A stretch of 64,000 bases of DNA from Bacteroidota bacterium (GTDB lineage Bacteria; Bacteroidota; Ignavibacteria; UBA10030; UBA8401). This document shows, one piece after another, positions 27,939 to 37,087 of this stretch (the first letter of the stretch is position 1; each line of letters opens with the position of its first letter). Below the pieces are notes generated by a model. The model had not been told where the DNA came from and searched no databases. It saw nothing but the letters and a program-made list of their open reading frames with translations. The stretch lies in NCBI GenBank assembly GCA_041658205.1, contig JBBAAO010000001.1, positions 868,001 through 932,000 of the forward strand, in the 5' to 3' direction. A program made the translations under genes and the position numbers.

Positions 27939-28643
27939 GTGATACAACAACTGCTCACTATATTGCACGATCAAATTCCAGTTGATCGAGGGATGGAAAC
28001 CAAATTTCTGAAAAGATTTCATGCATCAAACAAAATAAAATACTTACGATTAGGTTTATCTTGCCTACTTCTCTTTTCTTTCGCGCAGAAACTTTCCTCG
28101 CAGATTATTATTAAGGATTCAATTGCAATAAAACCAAAACACATCAGTGCAAACGTCGTTCCTAATTTAGTATCAACCCCTCTTTCTTTCGATTTTTCTT
28201 GGAGCATTACTGCGGAGACCGACGGCATAGTTGAAATATGGATCTGGTATCAATGCGGGATGGAGCACCATGTCATGATAAAATCGGGCAATGCTGCCTC
28301 AGGATTTATGAAGGTTCAACCGGGATTTTATGCAACAGAATGGGCATTCCAAATTGTGAAAGGAGGAATTGGGACATCAAATTTCTTGGTAAAAGTAAAC
28401 GAACGCAATGGGTCGTTTACGCTGACACCCGATCTTTATAATCCCTACCGTCCGTCATATTATACCGGATTTATGATGGGGGATGATGAAGAGGTAGCGT
28501 ATAATAATAGCAGAGATGTTCCAATATCTGTTACGAATTCGAATTGTTCGTCTATCGAGTTTTTCCCTGCAACAGATATTGTCACTTTTTCCATCATTAA
28601 CGGTTCAGAATATGCATCACTAGTTGATCCGGTATCCGGCTAA
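27939..28643 (+). CDS. N-terminal part of an interrupted exported protein (frame continues at 28704)
   Basis: 234 codons from a GTG preceded by GAGGGG; an ATG at 27993 is an alternative start. The signal peptide core (LGLSCLLLFSFAQKLSSQ) comes after a basic stretch. The rest is beta-rich without a recognised domain. The frame stops at TAA 28641-28643, yet the same frame reads on without interruption (KTTSYGGLIGTPPKIIFDGA...) into the coding sequence at 28704, whose own first Met lies within that continuation. The two therefore look like one gene of about 980 codons split by a nonsense change, a sequencing error or a recoded stop. Confidence 0.7.
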   Translation: MIQQLLTILHDQIPVDRGMETKFLKRFHASNKIKYLRLGLSCLLLFSFAQKLSSQIIIKDSIAIKPKHISANVVPNLVSTPLSFDFSWSITAETDGIVEIWIWYQCGMEHHVMIKSGNAASGFMKVQPGFYATEWAFQIVKGGIGTSNFLVKVNERNGSFTLTPDLYNPYRPSYYTGFMMGDDEEVAYNNSRDVPISVTNSNCSSIEFFPATDIVTFSIINGSEYASLVDPVSG

Positions 28644-28703
28644 AAAACAACATCCTACGGCGGTCTGATTGGCACTCCACCAAAAATTATTTTTGATGGA
28701 GCC

Positions 28704-30890
28704 ATGCCGCCAAAAAATGGAGTCGACGTTACCGTTCAGGCTTCGTTCGATGGGTACAGTAAGACAAAAAAATTCCATGTCAACCCGGTAGAAAACCTTC
28801 TCGTGTTTTTAAGTGGGAATCCTCCTTTTCATCATAACAATAAAAGTTTTATTTTTGTGCTATCGTTTGACAGGAATTGGGAAGAAATCATATTACCGAA
28901 TGATGAACTGTTTCTTCTTACCATAGACAGCACACAATTTGGCACATTCTATAATGGAAACGATTCATTGGAAGAAATTCACGCAAAGTACAGCCAGCTG
29001 ATGAACGGCGATGTTGTCAGCTATATCTTTAATGGTGATCCGATACGCAAGTATACACCCTTAAAGTTGACTGCACAATTGGAAAGAGACCCGACGGTTC
29101 GGGGCAAAACTAGCATGGCGATAAGTCAGCAAATTCATCATTTAGTTGCTCGTGTCGATCCTAATCCGGTGATACCGGGAGGAAGGTCAAACATAATTGT
29201 CCAACCACAAGATGCGGATAGTAATGATGTTGAATTGTATCTTTATCAAGACGCTGAAATGCGAATTTGGTATGACGATACCACATACGGAAAGTTTGTT
29301 GCAGACTATCCACTTCCTGCAGTTGTCAGCGAGGAACGCGATACTCGCAATGTTCAAGTAATCGGGAAGATTGGAGAGTCAAACATACCTGAATATGCCC
29401 TTGCTCAAATTGAAAAGAAATATTCAAAGTTATTTGGACGAAAAATCGAACCTGCTAAAACTCCAAAGAAATCTGCAACAGTTGAGCAACCAAATATTCC
29501 CATTGAAGGGCAATTTTATCTTGAGACATTATTCCCAAGACCTAATGAAATTATAGCGGCGTTTGAAGCCAAAGACACAGCAATACATTTACCGCGAGAT
29601 GTCAATTTTACAGTAGTACAATATTACACATATTTTATTGAAGGGGTTAAATATTATCAACCGGGATATTTGGGGACAGGAAAGGTAGTAATCGAAAATA
29701 ATGAAGAAAAATTATGTCCAGTAGTATCCATATTCCCGGAGCGAATTAAAGCAGGAGAAACGGCAGAAGTGATAGTGAAAGGGAAAAAACAAGATGGAAC
29801 TATTGTAGACTATCCTTCGGGAACACAGTTTACGTTTACAATTACGAGCGGTGCAGAATTTGGAATGATTGTTGGCAACACCAGTCCTGCACAGTACGTT
29901 GCGAAGGAGGAGATTAATACTGATAGTGCCGTAGTTACAGTACAGGTTGCGATTGCAGGTGGCAGTACAATGGCGATAAAGAAACGTGGTGTTCAGGCAA
30001 ATAGTGCTGGTGCTTTTGAGTGCAGTGTGCCGGTGGTGAGTGTAGCAATAGTTTCAGAACCGAAGTTAGAAGTGATTTATCCAACAGACGGGCTTTTCGA
30101 TGAGAAAAAGATTAGCGCAGTCCCACAAATGCCAGTTGCTTCGTTAAAGGCACGCTTGCAACATTATAACGGAGGAACAGTAAACTACGTTTGGCATTTC
30201 CAGGCGGAATGGATTGGACATGACGGCAGAAATATTAACCAATGGTTTACAGGAAATACAATAGCACAAAATGCAGATCAGAGCATATGGGATGTAAATT
30301 GGAACGGAGTGATACGCGGCGGTGATAGATCGACTCTCTATGTAACAGCAACTGCTGATGGGAAAGTGTATGACAAGGCTGTATTTGATGGTTTGAAAAT
30401 TACTGGATTGAATCCATCAAAAGACGAAGTGAAAAGCGGGTTGAGTTTGGAGGAACAAGTAATTGTGTACAAAGAAAGCAAACCAAAATGGCACCACTTT
30501 AAAAGCGATGGTTTTCCGATTTTTGGTATTCCACATGGTTACGGTCTTATGCAAATTGATAATCCACGTGCCACTGACGAACAAGTTTGGAATTGGAAGG
30601 CAAACAGAACTGCCGGGAAAACACTTTTTGAGGAAAAGAAAAGAATGGCAGCAGCCCATCTTAGAAATGTGAAGAAGAAATATCCTTCTGCCAATTTTAC
30701 TCAGCAAGAACAGTTAACTGAAGAATTTCAATTGTATAACGGACAATATTATTGGGTGTGGACTGTAACGGATGAGGAAAGTAAATCTGGTCAATGGACA
30801 AAAAATTCAAAATTAAACCGAGATTATGGCGGAGATGCTATTCAAATATACAATGCAGTAACCGGTGGTCATCCACCGGCTGGCTGGTAA
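28704..30890 (+). CDS. C-terminal part of the interrupted protein, lysozyme-like (SLT-type) domain
   Basis: 728 codons in the same frame as the upstream fragment; the coding pattern actually begins at 28644, right after the TAA. Long beta-rich Ig-like regions (for example CPVVSIFPERIKAGETAEVIV) are followed by a C-terminal lysozyme/transglycosylase-like domain (about 580-728). The putative catalytic Glu591 lies in VIVYKES, and HGYGLMQIDNP with DEQVWNWKANRTAGK follows, as in SLT-fold enzymes. The expected activity is peptidoglycan cleavage outside the cytoplasm. If the TAA is real, this half lacks a signal peptide. The next gene follows after 30 bp. Confidence 0.75.
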   Translation: MPPKNGVDVTVQASFDGYSKTKKFHVNPVENLLVFLSGNPPFHHNNKSFIFVLSFDRNWEEIILPNDELFLLTIDSTQFGTFYNGNDSLEEIHAKYSQLMNGDVVSYIFNGDPIRKYTPLKLTAQLERDPTVRGKTSMAISQQIHHLVARVDPNPVIPGGRSNIIVQPQDADSNDVELYLYQDAEMRIWYDDTTYGKFVADYPLPAVVSEERDTRNVQVIGKIGESNIPEYALAQIEKKYSKLFGRKIEPAKTPKKSATVEQPNIPIEGQFYLETLFPRPNEIIAAFEAKDTAIHLPRDVNFTVVQYYTYFIEGVKYYQPGYLGTGKVVIENNEEKLCPVVSIFPERIKAGETAEVIVKGKKQDGTIVDYPSGTQFTFTITSGAEFGMIVGNTSPAQYVAKEEINTDSAVVTVQVAIAGGSTMAIKKRGVQANSAGAFECSVPVVSVAIVSEPKLEVIYPTDGLFDEKKISAVPQMPVASLKARLQHYNGGTVNYVWHFQAEWIGHDGRNINQWFTGNTIAQNADQSIWDVNWNGVIRGGDRSTLYVTATADGKVYDKAVFDGLKITGLNPSKDEVKSGLSLEEQVIVYKESKPKWHHFKSDGFPIFGIPHGYGLMQIDNPRATDEQVWNWKANRTAGKTLFEEKKRMAAAHLRNVKKKYPSANFTQQEQLTEEFQLYNGQYYWVWTVTDEESKSGQWTKNSKLNRDYGGDAIQIYNAVTGGHPPAGW

Positions 30891-30920
30891 TATAAAAATC
30901 ATTTTTGAGGAAGAAGTATT

Positions 30921-32288
30921 ATGAAACTAAAATTCATCGTTCTATCAATACTGATAAGTACAGTAGTATACACACAACCTTATTATTATTATGGTAAGAG
31001 CAATCCGAATGGAGATGAGAAACCCGGCGGGTACAGCATAGATATTTATAGGTTGAATTTGACAACAAATATTAGTGAGCCGTTCTTGATAGATGTCGGT
31101 CGAGTGAATAGTCCAATGTATCCTAACATAGAACAGTCTAAAATTTTTTTCCTGCTAAGATTTTCACTTATGGTTATTGATGTTAAAGATGTTTCCCCTC
31201 GAGCCCAAGAGATTATGAGCGGTATAAACGAAATTGTTGAAATAAAAGATTCTCCTGCAATGAATCGGTATTACATCGTGTTTGATGATAATATTGAAGG
31301 TAATAGAAAAATGGTCGTTTTGGACCGACTAACTGTCCAACCGATTGATACGATTTATGAAAAGGATGCATGGTTTAATTCGTTCTTATCTCAAGACGAA
31401 AAAAGTCTCTATCAGCTCGAAGATGATTCTACAGGTATTTATTTTTCAGAGTATGGTATAGAACAAAAGCAACAGAGGAACTCCCAAAGGATTGGCAATT
31501 TTGGACCATTTCTTTCTGCTCCTTATCAGCGCGATTCCAAAGCAGGTTATGTCCTTGTTAGTTTTGCCAGCATGGACATGAGTTTCCATGATGAGGATCC
31601 ATATATAATGAATAAACATTATGTAGTTTGTAATATAAACGACAAAAACATGTACATTCCTATAAAATTCCCCTGGAATTCGCAAGGTTATTTGTCTCCT
31701 TCATCAAACTATGTAGTTCTTGAACAACGGATTGTTGATTGGTCTCAACCGGACGGGAAATACCATACTGGAAATATTTCTGTCTTTAACGCTCAGTCCG
31801 GTCAACTAATGCAACATTTACAACTGCCTCCACAGGGGAAAATATTACTTTTTAATAATTATCCCGACAAACTATTTTATTTAACCGGAACAGAAGGTTC
31901 ATTTCAATCACTCGAAATATCACTTAGTGTTATCACCCCAACAGCAACACTCATTGATACTCTGATATCTTTGATCAATCAATCCTATGTGCAGAACTGG
32001 CTTGGCGATAAAAACTTCGTCAACGAACTCACCAACATACTCAACAACGCCAAAAAACACTTGATAAAAAAAGATTCAGTGATCTGTTATAAAAAAGTAA
32101 AAGAGTTTCAAAAGAAAGTGGATGAAGTCTATGAAGAGGCAATAGAGAAAGAGAAAAAACACGAAAAAAGGGAAAATAAATTTGTAACAGTAGAAGGGTG
32201 GAAATTTCTTTATCACAATGCACAATACATCATGGATCGTCTGCCGCATAAAAATAACGATAAGGGTGACGACAAGGAAGAAAACTAA
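30921..32288 (+). CDS. Exported protein, beta-propeller-like with C-terminal helical segment
   Basis: 455 residues with a signal peptide (about 1-18, ending STVVYTQ) and a GAGGAAGAA ribosome binding site. The main part has repeated strand patterns suggesting a beta-propeller (for example KIFFLLRFSLMVIDVKD and KMVVLDRLTVQPIDTIY). The C-terminal ~100 residues form charged helices (NELTNILNNAKKHLIKK, then FQKKVDEVYEEAIEKE) similar in pattern to FIMAH-type helical tails of secreted bacterial proteins. The function is unknown. The last base of its TAA is shared with an ATG at 32288, but the next gene more likely starts at 32333. Confidence 0.65.
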   Translation: MKLKFIVLSILISTVVYTQPYYYYGKSNPNGDEKPGGYSIDIYRLNLTTNISEPFLIDVGRVNSPMYPNIEQSKIFFLLRFSLMVIDVKDVSPRAQEIMSGINEIVEIKDSPAMNRYYIVFDDNIEGNRKMVVLDRLTVQPIDTIYEKDAWFNSFLSQDEKSLYQLEDDSTGIYFSEYGIEQKQQRNSQRIGNFGPFLSAPYQRDSKAGYVLVSFASMDMSFHDEDPYIMNKHYVVCNINDKNMYIPIKFPWNSQGYLSPSSNYVVLEQRIVDWSQPDGKYHTGNISVFNAQSGQLMQHLQLPPQGKILLFNNYPDKLFYLTGTEGSFQSLEISLSVITPTATLIDTLISLINQSYVQNWLGDKNFVNELTNILNNAKKHLIKKDSVICYKKVKEFQKKVDEVYEEAIEKEKKHEKRENKFVTVEGWKFLYHNAQYIMDRLPHKNNDKGDDKEEN

Positions 32289-32332
32289 TGTTTATAATGC
32301 CGATCGTTTCAAATACACGGAGGAATTCTTTA

Positions 32333-32959
32333 ATGAAGATTTTATTTGTCATCCTCTTATTGAGCGAAGTAATTGTCGCTCAAAATAAACTTCCATTTGC
32401 ATCGCAGAACAATGTAATTGAGCTTGCCGTTAAAAACTCTTCAAGTGTAGATACTAAAAATGTCGTTGTCGAAGTAGTGAATGCACCTGAATGGTTGAAG
32501 TTCACAAGTCTCAAAACCTTCATTTCGAATCTCGAATCAAATACAGCACAAACAGCTAATTTTACTTTCTCTGTTGATAAATCCGCGCCCGTAAACAGAC
32601 AGGAAGAGGTAACATTCACAATTTCCAATGCAAACGGCGAAAAGTGGTCAAAGATACTATCGTTACAAATTGCCCCGCCGGAGAAATATGAACTTTTTCA
32701 AAACTTCCCAAATCCATTCAATCCAACCACAACTATCAGTTACCAACTTCCGGTAACAACTGGTGTCTCTCTAAAAGTATTTGACATTCTTGGAAAAGAG
32801 GTTGTAACATTGGATGAAGGAGTGAAGGAGGCGGGATATCATCAACAAATTTGGAGTGCATCAAACATGGCAAGCGGGATGTATTTGTATCAGCTTACAT
32901 TTAAGAACCTAAAAGGTGAAGTGGAGCATTATCGGAAAAAATTATTAGTACTGAAGTGA
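32333..32959 (+). CDS. Small T9SS-secreted protein with Ig-like domain
   Basis: 208 residues from the ATG at 32333, chosen over 32288 because GGAGGA sits just upstream and a signal peptide starts directly (MKILFVILLLSEVIVAQ). Residues about 25-115 form an NEW3/Ig-like domain (ELAVKNSSSVDTKNVVVEVVN...). Residues 124-208 are a T9SS sorting domain opening NFPNPFNPTT and ending KKLLVLK. It is probably exported to the surface together with the products of the two genes upstream, with which it appears co-transcribed. A strong terminator follows. Confidence 0.82.
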   Translation: MKILFVILLLSEVIVAQNKLPFASQNNVIELAVKNSSSVDTKNVVVEVVNAPEWLKFTSLKTFISNLESNTAQTANFTFSVDKSAPVNRQEEVTFTISNANGEKWSKILSLQIAPPEKYELFQNFPNPFNPTTTISYQLPVTTGVSLKVFDILGKEVVTLDEGVKEAGYHQQIWSASNMASGMYLYQLTFKNLKGEVEHYRKKLLVLK

Positions 32960-32971
32960 GTGTTCAAACAG

Positions 32972-32998
32972 AAACGGCGGCTCGTGCCGCCGTTTTTC
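32972..32998. terminator. Strong bidirectional terminator between convergent genes
   Basis: AAACGGCGGC / GCCGCCGTTT stem (32972-32981 and 32986-32995) with a TCGT loop and T-run, between the T9SS gene (+) and the PDZ gene (-). The A-run on the left lets it also serve the minus strand. Confidence 0.88.
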
Positions 32999-33023
32999 CA
33001 ACACCATCTTTCCAATTGATAGT

Positions 33024-33932
33024 CTATACTCCTTTACCGTTCATTTTAGATTCAATTCTCTGAAGTTCCTTCTGACGACGCGGCAGTTCTTTCATCCGTA
33101 TTTCCATCTCTTTGTGTAGTTGGTTCATCTGCGGTTCAAAATGGAAGTTGAAATTTCCCGGCATGTGGTCTCTCCAATACATTTGTTCATTCTCTTCTGA
33201 AATTTCCAAGGTAACAGTAATCTTTTTCCCTTTACGCATCAGTTCAATATTGGCTTTATCATCTTCTTCATAATCCGAAAAGGCATCACGAACATCCTCT
33301 ACGTCTTTAATGGATTCATCACCGATTTTCGTGATCACATCGCCCGCCTTTATTCCCGCTTTTGATGCATTCTCATCCTTTTCCACATCCGTTACGAGAA
33401 CGCCTTTCCCATTTGGAGCTTCAAAATATTCACCCAGTTGTTTGTTTAATTCCATCAATTCCATCCCTTCGTAATCACCGCCAAACATATTTACCACAAC
33501 TCTCGGGGCACGCGGAGCCATGACAGCAAATGGCATCCGCATTTTATTTTTTCCAACGTTCACACCAATAGTTTTGTTTTCTCCTTTACGATTTATCTTC
33601 ACATTCACTTTTGTTCCGGGTGTTGTTTCGCGGACTGCATCCGTCAGATCTTCCGACGCCTCAATCTTTTTTCCGTTGAATTCAACAATAACATCTTCTT
33701 CTTGTAATCCTGCAGAATCAGCAGGACTGTCCTCAACAACTTCGTTGATAAAAGCCCCTTCTTTGATTTTCAATTCATGATCGCGGGCAAATCGTGGTGT
33801 GACATCCTGAATAGATACTCCCAGCCACCCCTGTTTTTTTGATTTTTTTTGTCGTTCTTTGTTTCCTTCTTGTTCGGCAAACATCAACACACTCGAAAGC
33901 AGTAAAAGAACAATGAGTACACGAGATTTCAT
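33024..33932 (-). CDS. Exported protein with two PDZ domains
   Basis: 302 residues from the ATG at 33932, preceded by GGAGG and opening a signal peptide (MKSRVLIVLLLLSSVLMFAEQ); an in-frame ATG at 34004 is too far upstream. Two PDZ domains are visible. The first (about 35-125) has GWLGVSIQDV and DSPADSAGLQEEDVIVEFNGKKI. The second (about 150-240) has GVLVTDVEKDENASKAGIKAGDVITKIGD. There is no protease domain, so it is not a DegP/HtrA. The C-terminal tail (about 245-302) is Met/Glu/Arg-rich and helical. Likely role: envelope binding of exposed C-termini or scaffolding. Monocistronic. Confidence 0.85.
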   Translation of the reverse strand: MKSRVLIVLLLLSSVLMFAEQEGNKERQKKSKKQGWLGVSIQDVTPRFARDHELKIKEGAFINEVVEDSPADSAGLQEEDVIVEFNGKKIEASEDLTDAVRETTPGTKVNVKINRKGENKTIGVNVGKNKMRMPFAVMAPRAPRVVVNMFGGDYEGMELMELNKQLGEYFEAPNGKGVLVTDVEKDENASKAGIKAGDVITKIGDESIKDVEDVRDAFSDYEEDDKANIELMRKGKKITVTLEISEENEQMYWRDHMPGNFNFHFEPQMNQLHKEMEIRMKELPRRQKELQRIESKMNGKGV

Positions 33933-34254
33933 ACATCCTCCAATAATAAGAGAGAGTGAATAATCGGGGTCTTTAGTTGAAAAATTAGACGCTGGTGTTT
34001 GCATTATGTTCCCTCAGGACACGACACTCAAGAAAATCTTGAGGATTGTAGACAAACATATTTTTTCTTCATAAGTTGCAATTCATTGCCTGTTATATAA
34101 GTTTCTGGGTCGTCTTGAAAATGCTAAAACATCATAGACGAAGTTGGGTTGAAGAATCTGATTTACGTTTTTAATTATTTTTTTAGTTTCAGAATGGTAG
34201 GGGCTTACATTTGAGATGAATTCATAATTATTCACTATTGATATTTAAAAATAT
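33933..34254. other. Intergenic region without gene
   Basis: 322 bp between two divergent genes. It contains a small inverted repeat CTCAAGA...TCTTGAG near 34030-34045 and AT-rich sequence that could hold promoters for both. No coding pattern is seen. Confidence 0.5.
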
Positions 34255-34782
34255 ATGGCTAAAGAGAAAAACACATTTTCCTTTTCTTCCACATTGGAGA
34301 AATCAGACAATAAACTATGGGGATGTCATTTCCCCGTACCAAAAACGATTGCTGATAAACTCGTGGATGAAGAATCGAAGCGGGTTGTCTGCACAATTAA
34401 TGGGAAGGAATTGTACCAATGTGCCATTCTTTTTTATAAAAAAGCGAAGCCTGTTATATCCGTGAATAAAAAAATTCGGGATTCATTGGGTGTCTCCTTT
34501 GGGATGGATGTAGAAGTAATGTTGAAAAAGGATACGAGTGAATACGGTTTACCTTTGCCGGAAGAACTGTTAGAGGTGTTTCGTCAGGATCCGATGGGAA
34601 AAAAATTGTTCCATGCATTAACTCCGGGAAAACAACGAACACTCTTATACATTGTTGGCAACGTAAAGGATCCGGATAAAAAAGTGATGCGCTCGCTTGT
34701 TATTGTGCGGCATTTAAAAGAAAATAAAGGCGTCATCGATTATAAAAAATTAAGTACCCTGCTGAAAAATCCTTACAAATGA
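34255..34782 (+). CDS. YdeI/OmpD-associated family protein (DUF1905 plus YdeI)
   Basis: 175 residues. The N-terminal ~95 residues match DUF1905 (WGCHFPVPKTIADKLV, then INGKELYQCAILFYKK, and FGMDVEVMLKKD). The C-terminal part matches the YdeI/bacteriocin-protection helices (PEELLEVFRQDPMGKKLFHALTPGKQRTLLYIVG). There is no signal peptide. Relatives have been linked to stress or peptide resistance, but the biochemical activity is unknown. It stands alone, 134 bp before the cyclase gene. The start ATG has only weak ribosome binding sequence upstream. Confidence 0.8.
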   Translation: MAKEKNTFSFSSTLEKSDNKLWGCHFPVPKTIADKLVDEESKRVVCTINGKELYQCAILFYKKAKPVISVNKKIRDSLGVSFGMDVEVMLKKDTSEYGLPLPEELLEVFRQDPMGKKLFHALTPGKQRTLLYIVGNVKDPDKKVMRSLVIVRHLKENKGVIDYKKLSTLLKNPYK

Positions 34783-34916
34783 CCCGTATCAATCTTGCGA
34801 GAGAGGAAAAATTTTATCATTGTATTTCATACTAAAAATTCATTCCTTCATACATTATATCAATAAGATTCAACAGTCCGGTTCCTTACAATCAACTCTT
34901 TCACGAACAGATAAGA

Positions 34917-37061
34917 ATGTCCCCTGCGTTCAAAAAACTTCTTTTCTTAAAGCCATTTCGTACTGTAGTTTCTGCAGTGGTTGGACTATTAGCAGCATAT
35001 TTCATCGCCTTCTCAGCAATTGGAAAAATAATTGAGTTGAATGCATTGGATGTCCAGTTTCGTATTACACAAAATAGTAGAACACCAGACACCAATATTG
35101 TTATCGTTACCATTGATCAGAATAGTCTACAATATTTCAAACGAACAGCGTTTACAAGTTGGCCTTGGCCGCGTGATTTTTATGCGAATGCAACAAATTA
35201 TCTGGCAAAATCCGGCGCAAAGGCAATCATATACGATTTCCAGTTTACTGAGCCGGATGAAGATCGGGCGTTTTCAGTCGGTGCATATAATGATAGTCTG
35301 TTTGCTGCTGCCATAAAGAATGCCGGCAACGTGTATCTTGCAACAATTCTGACGAAGCAAGAAAAAGAGGACCAGCCGGGAGATTCGCTGGTGAAATTCC
35401 AGTCGACACGTTCTCCAATCGTTGAAACGCAGAAATTTGAATTCGACAAATCATATTCACCCCTTATTCCATTCCAAGAAGCATCAAAAAGTGTCGGTGT
35501 GGTTAATTTTGTCCCGGATGAAGATGGTGTCTGCAGAAGAATTGCACTGCAATATTCTTTTCAGGGAAAAAATCTCTACGCACTTTCTTATAATGTTTAT
35601 AAAGATCTATTTGGCGAATCTCATCCGATAGAAACAAATGTTCAATCTCCTTATCTCATCTATTGGTATGGAAAGGGAGGTCCGGACGGAGTGTTCAAAT
35701 ATTATTCTATTCACGCACTTATCGTTTCTGCTTACAAAGATCAAGCGGGAATGGAACCGGATATTCCGCTTTCGACATTTAAAGATAAGATTGTGCTCAT
35801 CGGTTCAAATGCGCCAAGTTTATTTGATTTGAAAAACACTCCGTTCACCTATCTTGAACCATATCCCGGCGTAGAAATTCATGCCACAGCAATCAGCAAT
35901 TATCTCAATAAGGATTTTATTCAGAAGGTTGCTTTTGGATGGATATTGCTCTTGAGCATTGTATTGGCGTCGATCGTTGCCTATGTATCGAACTACAATG
36001 AAAATATTGTTATCAGTTCCGTCAGTGTGATCGGATTAGCGTTTTTATTTTTAGTTGTAACATCGCAGCTTTTCTTTCGGGAATTGATCTGGATGCAGGT
36101 AGCATTTCCTCTCTTCTCAATTATCGTAACGTATATTATTTCCATCGGCTGGAACTTTGCTACGGAAGGAAGGAATAAAAGACAAATCCAAAAGATTTTT
36201 GGACAATTTGTAAATCCGCATGTCGTAAAACAGCTCAGTGCGGATCCGGAACGGGTTGAACTGGCCGGTGAAGAAGTAGAAGCATCCATCATGTTTTCGG
36301 ATATCGAAGGGTTTACGACGATCTCGGAATCAAAAAAACCGAAAGAACTCGTAGAATTTTTGAATAACTATTTCTCAACGGCAAACGATATTTTCTTCAA
36401 ACACGATGGAACCATCGACAAGTTTATCGGTGATGCAGTAATGGTACAATTCGGTATTCCACTGAAAAATCCGAATCATCGCCTGTTGGCTACCCGCGCC
36501 GCTTATGAATTCTCTCGCGTAGTGCAGGAGATGACCAGAGAAGCACGGGAAAAAGGTGAGCCGGTCTTTTCCACACGCATTGGAATTAATTCCGGAAATA
36601 TGGTTGTGGGCTATATCGGTGGAAGATCAAAAAAAGAGTATACTGTCATCGGCGATACGGTGAATCTTGCTTCTCGATTGGAAGGAGTGAACAAATATTA
36701 CGGCACATCCTTAATGATCAGCGAATCCACCGCCACAGAACAGGTGACGGATGAATTCCTGCTGCGTGAAATGGATATTATGAGAGTAAAAGGAAAAAAT
36801 CTTCCAATCAAAATCTTTGAAGTGGTATGTAAGAAAGAAGAGATTACGGAACAGCGATTGAAAATGGTGCAGACATTTGAAGCTGGTTTGAAATTATACC
36901 GCGAACAACATTGGAATGATGCGATTTCCATGTTTAAGACCGTTCGTAATGTAAAACCTGATGATCCTGCATCCGAAATGTATATTGAACGGTGTGAAGC
37001 ATACAAAAAAAACCCTCCCGAAAAAAATTGGGACGGAGTGTATGTGATGACAACAAAGTGA
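34917..37061 (+). CDS. CHASE2-domain adenylate/guanylate cyclase
   Basis: 714 residues. A first membrane helix (about 18-40) precedes an extracytoplasmic CHASE2 domain (about 45-330: IVIVTIDQNSL, WPWPRDFYANA, AIIYDFQF). Three membrane helices (about 340-420) and a class III cyclase domain (about 450-630) follow. Both metal-binding aspartates are present: Asp462 in MFSDIEGFT and Asp506 in IGDAVMVQFG. The EYTVIGDTVNLASRLEG segment carries the transition-state Asn and Arg, so the enzyme should be active. A helical tail (about 640-714) may be TPR-like. It turns an envelope signal into cyclic nucleotide. The M48 protease gene follows 26 bp downstream. Confidence 0.92.
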   Translation: MSPAFKKLLFLKPFRTVVSAVVGLLAAYFIAFSAIGKIIELNALDVQFRITQNSRTPDTNIVIVTIDQNSLQYFKRTAFTSWPWPRDFYANATNYLAKSGAKAIIYDFQFTEPDEDRAFSVGAYNDSLFAAAIKNAGNVYLATILTKQEKEDQPGDSLVKFQSTRSPIVETQKFEFDKSYSPLIPFQEASKSVGVVNFVPDEDGVCRRIALQYSFQGKNLYALSYNVYKDLFGESHPIETNVQSPYLIYWYGKGGPDGVFKYYSIHALIVSAYKDQAGMEPDIPLSTFKDKIVLIGSNAPSLFDLKNTPFTYLEPYPGVEIHATAISNYLNKDFIQKVAFGWILLLSIVLASIVAYVSNYNENIVISSVSVIGLAFLFLVVTSQLFFRELIWMQVAFPLFSIIVTYIISIGWNFATEGRNKRQIQKIFGQFVNPHVVKQLSADPERVELAGEEVEASIMFSDIEGFTTISESKKPKELVEFLNNYFSTANDIFFKHDGTIDKFIGDAVMVQFGIPLKNPNHRLLATRAAYEFSRVVQEMTREAREKGEPVFSTRIGINSGNMVVGYIGGRSKKEYTVIGDTVNLASRLEGVNKYYGTSLMISESTATEQVTDEFLLREMDIMRVKGKNLPIKIFEVVCKKEEITEQRLKMVQTFEAGLKLYREQHWNDAISMFKTVRNVKPDDPASEMYIERCEAYKKNPPEKNWDGVYVMTTK

Positions 37062-37087
37062 AATGGAATATTTACTAGGAGAGAAAG

